DNA of 64,000 nt from VBAS01 sp964508655 (GTDB lineage Bacteria > Bacteroidota > Bacteroidia > Chitinophagales > Chitinophagaceae). The notes under the pieces are model-generated. The model worked only from the letters and a program-made list of their open reading frames with translations. It had not been told where the DNA came from and ran no database searches. A program made the translations under genes and the position numbers. Of the stretch, positions 60,788 through 64,000 are shown in pieces; the stretch's first letter is position 1, and each line of letters starts with the position of its first letter. Where the stretch lies: the NCBI GenBank assembly GCA_964508655.1, contig CAZDUO010000009.1, positions 5,105-69,104 on the forward strand. Reading direction: 5' to 3'.

Positions 60788-63700
60788 ATGAATAAGCATC
60801 TTTTCCTTTTGGCCTATTTACTTTTAACTGTTCACCTTTTACCTGCTCAAAAGAAGCCGCTCGACCATACCGTGTACGACGGCTGGCAAAGCATCGGCGA
60901 ACGCATGATAAGCAACGACGGCAAATGGGTGGTATACACCATCAATGTGCAGGAAGGCGATAATGAGCTGGTGATTCAGTCTTCGGATGCAAAGTATAAA
61001 AAGACGGTGGCGAGAGGTTACCAGGCGGTGATAACGGAAGACAGCCGCTTTGTGGTTTTTAAAATCAGGCCGCTGTACAAAGAAATACGTGAGGCCCGCA
61101 TCAAAAAGAAAAAGCCGGATGAAATGCCGAAGGATTCATTTGCCGTAGTGGAACCCGGAAAAGACAGTGTGAATAAAGTGGCCAAAGTAAAATCGTATAA
61201 AACACCGGAAAAAGGATTTGGCTGGGCCGCCTATCACCTGGAAAAAAAACCCGAACACGAGAAGCCAAAGCAACCTGCTACGGATACGGCAAGTAAAAAA
61301 ATTATAGACAGCCTGAAGCGGACAATTGATTCTTTGATGGCAATCGTCACACAGCCTCCGCCTGTAATGGAAAAGAAGAAAAAGAAAAGAGATGAAGAAG
61401 CAATTGACAACTGGCAAACTGTGAACCTTACTCACGATTCACGACTCACGACTCACGAACTCGATGCCGACGGCGATGAAGCAGGTACAACAACCACACC
61501 TGAGGGCACCGACCTGGTGCTGCGCAACCTGCAGACCGGCGAAGAAAAAACCTTTCCATTGGTGAGTGAATATTTATTTGACAAAAGGGGAACAAAGCTG
61601 CTGATGGAGACAACACGAAAGGCAAAAGATTCTCTCGGCAAAGCGGCTGTAGTTTTACTAAACCTGAGTGACCTGAAAGCTGACACCATCAGCTATGGGG
61701 GAAATGATTTTAAAAATTTTGCTTTTTCGGATGATGGATCACAACTGGCATTTGTTGCCGAGCGGGATGCCAAACCAAAAGAACTGCAGAAGTATTACAA
61801 ACTCTGGTATTATAAAAGCCGCATGGACACAGCCGTGATGTTTGCTGATAAAAATTCGGTGGGCATGAAAATCGGCATGACGGTGAGTGAATTTGGCAAT
61901 GTGAGTTTCAGCAAAAGCGGCAAGCGTTTATTCTTTGGCACGGCGCCCATTCAACCGCCAAAAGATACCACGCTGGTGGACATTGACCTGGTGAAGCTCG
62001 ACATCTGGCATTTTAAAGATGATTACCTGCAAACCGTACAGCTCAACCGGCTGCAGCGTGATTTGCAGGAAAATTTTCTTGCTGTGTACGACCTGGAAGA
62101 AAATACCATCACACAGCTGGGCTCAAGGGAAATTCCAACCATTTACCCAGCCAATGAAGGCGATGGAGAAACATTTGTCGGCGTGACGGATTTCGGCAAG
62201 CGCATCGAAAGCCAGTGGCAGGGGAATACGCTGAAAGATATTTATGCCATAAATGTTGCTGACGGCACAAAAAAACTTGTGGTGAAAGACCTGCATGGCT
62301 TCATTACTCCCCAATACATTTCACCCACGGGCAAATACATCATGTGGTACGACCGCAAGGCACGGCACTATTTTGCTTATGATGGCGAAAAAACAAAAAA
62401 CATTACTGCCAGAATAAAAGTACCGCTGTGGAATGAGGAATACGATAATCCTGATTACCCGCCGCCGTATGGGGTGATGGGCTGGCATGAGGGGGACAGT
62501 GCGGTGTATGTGTATGACAGGTATGATGTGTGGTCGATAGAGCTAAAAGCGGGGGCCATTAAGAATTTAACTGCTGCACAAGGACGGAAAACAAAAATAA
62601 ATTATCGTTATGTTCAGGTTAATCCTGAAAAAAGATTTTTTACATCGCAGGATGATATTTTAATAAGGAGGTTTAACGAAAGAACTAAGGGAGGCGGATT
62701 AAATATTATCTGGACTTATGGTATCCGTGGTCCATTCTTGAATTATATTTATACTGAAGAAAAATATTCAATCGGACAAATCAGGGCGGCTGGCAATAAA
62801 GACCTGGATAATATTATTTATACAAAAGAAAACTTTGAGAATTCACCTGACTTATATGTGGCTGGCATGTCCCGGGCCTTCCCAGGCATGGGTTCGGATG
62901 AAACTAAAATATCATATGGCGATAGAAAACTCTCCTCCCTCAACCCACAGCAAAAAGATTACCTCTGGGGCACAGCAGAACTTTTCAAATGGAAAGCATA
63001 CAATGGTAAAGAAGTGGAAGGCATCTTGTACAAGCCCGAAAATTTTGACCCCAGGAAAAAATACCCGCTCATATGCTATTTCTATGAAACGCTTAGCGAC
63101 GGACTGCACCAGTATCAGCCACCTTCACCCACGCCAAGCAGATTGAATATTTCATTTTTTGTCAGCCGCGGGTATGTAGTCTTTGCTCCCGACATTCATT
63201 ATGGCGTTGGTCACCCGGCACGGGATTGTTACAATCATGTAGTAAGCGGGGCAAGGGCATTGGTAAAAAAAGGATTCATTGACAGCACCCGCATCGGCAT
63301 TCAGGGACAAAGCTGGGGCGGTATCCAGGTAGTGCAGCTCATCACTATGACAAATCTTTTTAAAGCCGCATGGGCAGGCGCACCGGTGGCCAATATGACC
63401 AGCGCTTATGGCGGCATCCGGTGGGAGAGTGGTATCAGCCGTCAATGGCAGTATGAAAAAAGCCAGAGCCGGATTGGCGCCACCTTGTGGCAAAAACCGC
63501 AACTGTATATCGAAAACTCACCGCTGTTTCATCTGCCCAAAGTAACCACGCCGCTGGTGATAATGCATAATGATGCCGATGGCGCTGTGCCCTGGTACCA
63601 GGGTATTGAACTGTTTACCGCCATGCGAAGATTTGGCAAAAAAGTATGGATGCTGAATTACAACGGCGAAGCCCACAACCTGGTGGAAAGAAAAAACAGG

Positions 63701-63829
63701 AAGGATATTCAAACCCGGCAACAGCAGTTCTTCGACTGGCTGCTGATGGATGAAACTCCGCCGAAATGGATTACTGATGGTGTGCCGGCAGTGAAGAAGG
63801 GGAAGGATTGGGGGCTGGAGCTGGATTAG
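60788..63829 (+). CDS. S9 family (prolyl oligopeptidase-like) secreted peptidase with an in-frame repeat
   Basis: The 1,013-residue enzyme has a signal peptide and a beta-propeller region, followed by an alpha/beta-hydrolase. The catalytic triad is Ser842 (GQSWGG), Asp931 (HNDADGAVP) and His963 (GEAHNLV). Members remove dipeptides or short peptides in the periplasm or outside the cell. A long disordered Lys-rich region (about residues 115-225) contains THDSRLTTHEL at 61430-61456, the same octapeptide insert as in hutU. Confidence 0.93.
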   Translation: MNKHLFLLAYLLLTVHLLPAQKKPLDHTVYDGWQSIGERMISNDGKWVVYTINVQEGDNELVIQSSDAKYKKTVARGYQAVITEDSRFVVFKIRPLYKEIREARIKKKKPDEMPKDSFAVVEPGKDSVNKVAKVKSYKTPEKGFGWAAYHLEKKPEHEKPKQPATDTASKKIIDSLKRTIDSLMAIVTQPPPVMEKKKKKRDEEAIDNWQTVNLTHDSRLTTHELDADGDEAGTTTTPEGTDLVLRNLQTGEEKTFPLVSEYLFDKRGTKLLMETTRKAKDSLGKAAVVLLNLSDLKADTISYGGNDFKNFAFSDDGSQLAFVAERDAKPKELQKYYKLWYYKSRMDTAVMFADKNSVGMKIGMTVSEFGNVSFSKSGKRLFFGTAPIQPPKDTTLVDIDLVKLDIWHFKDDYLQTVQLNRLQRDLQENFLAVYDLEENTITQLGSREIPTIYPANEGDGETFVGVTDFGKRIESQWQGNTLKDIYAINVADGTKKLVVKDLHGFITPQYISPTGKYIMWYDRKARHYFAYDGEKTKNITARIKVPLWNEEYDNPDYPPPYGVMGWHEGDSAVYVYDRYDVWSIELKAGAIKNLTAAQGRKTKINYRYVQVNPEKRFFTSQDDILIRRFNERTKGGGLNIIWTYGIRGPFLNYIYTEEKYSIGQIRAAGNKDLDNIIYTKENFENSPDLYVAGMSRAFPGMGSDETKISYGDRKLSSLNPQQKDYLWGTAELFKWKAYNGKEVEGILYKPENFDPRKKYPLICYFYETLSDGLHQYQPPSPTPSRLNISFFVSRGYVVFAPDIHYGVGHPARDCYNHVVSGARALVKKGFIDSTRIGIQGQSWGGIQVVQLITMTNLFKAAWAGAPVANMTSAYGGIRWESGISRQWQYEKSQSRIGATLWQKPQLYIENSPLFHLPKVTTPLVIMHNDADGAVPWYQGIELFTAMRRFGKKVWMLNYNGEAHNLVERKNRKDIQTRQQQFFDWLLMDETPPKWITDGVPAVKKGKDWGLELD
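61430..61456 (+). repeat. in-frame 7-bp-period repeat inside the S9 peptidase
   Basis: ACTCAC-based tandem units encode THDSRLTTH in frame. The peptide THDSRLTT is identical to that in hutU at 15324-15347, with codon differences in four places. Confidence 0.7.
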
Positions 63830-63885
63830 TTAATCAGTTAAACAGTTGATCAGTTAATAAGTGTCCATTAATAAGATTCCGCTTT

Positions 63886-64000
63886 AACCAATCAACCAAT
63901 CAACCAATCAACTAATCAACCAATCAACTAATCAACCAATCAACTAATCAACCAATCAACCAATCAACCAATCAACCAATCAACCAATCAACTAATCAAC
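63886..64000. repeat. 8-bp tandem repeat AACCAATC/AACTAATC, cut by window end
   Basis: Fourteen complete 8-bp units follow each other. The fourth base of each unit varies between C and T, giving the order CCCTCTCTCCCCCT, and the array runs off the window at base 64000. It begins 57 bases after the S9 peptidase stop. The upstream 30 bases (TTAATCAGTTAAACAG, TTGATCAGTTAATAAG) look like degenerate, reverse-type versions. Confidence 0.85.

Noticed and set aside
63886..64000. Regular repeat resembling a CRISPR array
   Set aside because: Units are 8 bp with no spacers; it is a minisatellite.

Overview
The window looks like a chromosomal segment of a member of the Bacteroidota, most probably of the Chitinophagaceae or a close relative. 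The signs are a SusC/RagA-type TonB-linked receptor, a type IX secretion (T9SS) sorting domain, an S74 tail-fibre chaperone protein, sortilin-like and S9 exo-peptidase families, TAnnTTTG-type promoter boxes, almost no Shine-Dalgarno sequences, and a tRNA gene without encoded CCA. I infer the lineage from these families; no 16S gene is present.

Layout. 1-10.7 kb is envelope biogenesis: a truncated SusC-like receptor, a small outer-membrane protein, then an OstA/LptA-like protein, an MCE/MlaD protein and an N-acetylmuramoyl-L-alanine amidase on the minus strand, divergent from a large LptD-like protein, followed by a PlsC-like acyltransferase, a GNAT protein and uracil-DNA glycosylase. 11.5-16 kb holds tRNA-Arg(UCU), histidine ammonia-lyase and urocanate hydratase (the first two steps of histidine breakdown) around a DeoD purine phosphorylase. 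16-30 kb is a mixed region: a sugar isomerase/epimerase and GMC oxidoreductase pair, a putative Mo-cofactor carrier, an Nramp-type transporter with no canonical start, a DUF62 SAM hydrolase, an internally deleted DUF5694 gene, an SDR, a cupin, a frameshifted sortilin-like glycosidase family gene, a repeat protein, a MaoC dehydratase, a lipoprotein lysyl oxidase and a lipoprotein with a duplicated domain. 30.5-40.3 kb is a signalling island: three NarL-type regulators, one stand-alone receiver and two multi-PAS HisKA_3 kinases. 40.5-44.2 kb holds three secreted proteins.

44.2-52.1 kb is a complete histidine operon on the minus strand in the order GDCBHAF-sORF-IE. Upstream of hisG I read a histidine-rich leader peptide (MINRTHNHHHHILLLPGKP) followed by four mutually complementary segments and a terminator, that is, a complete classical ribosome-mediated attenuator. 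A 59-codon membrane sORF, coupled to hisF by an ATGA overlap, is followed by a run of hairpins before hisIE. 52-64 kb carries a tiny lipoprotein, a DEDDh exonuclease, a Dpm1-like glycosyltransferase, a two-gene unit of a bacterial GRAS-domain methyltransferase and a HisC-like aminotransferase, an ECF sigma/anti-sigma/adhesin-like operon, an EamA transporter, a SAM methyltransferase, an S9 peptidase, and an 8-bp tandem repeat running off the window end.

The most unusual pattern is that palindromic or short tandem repeats have been accepted in frame inside, or at the start of, conserved enzymes: hutU, hisA, hisB, hisC, hisD, hisH, the sortilin-like protein and the S9 peptidase. hutU and the unrelated S9 peptidase carry the same inserted octapeptide THDSRLTT; hisC, hisD and hisH carry recognisably related GC-rich elements. 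This resembles the Rickettsia palindromic elements in principle. With the histidine attenuator, the GRAS-aminotransferase pair and the his-operon sORF, it is the best candidate for something new here.
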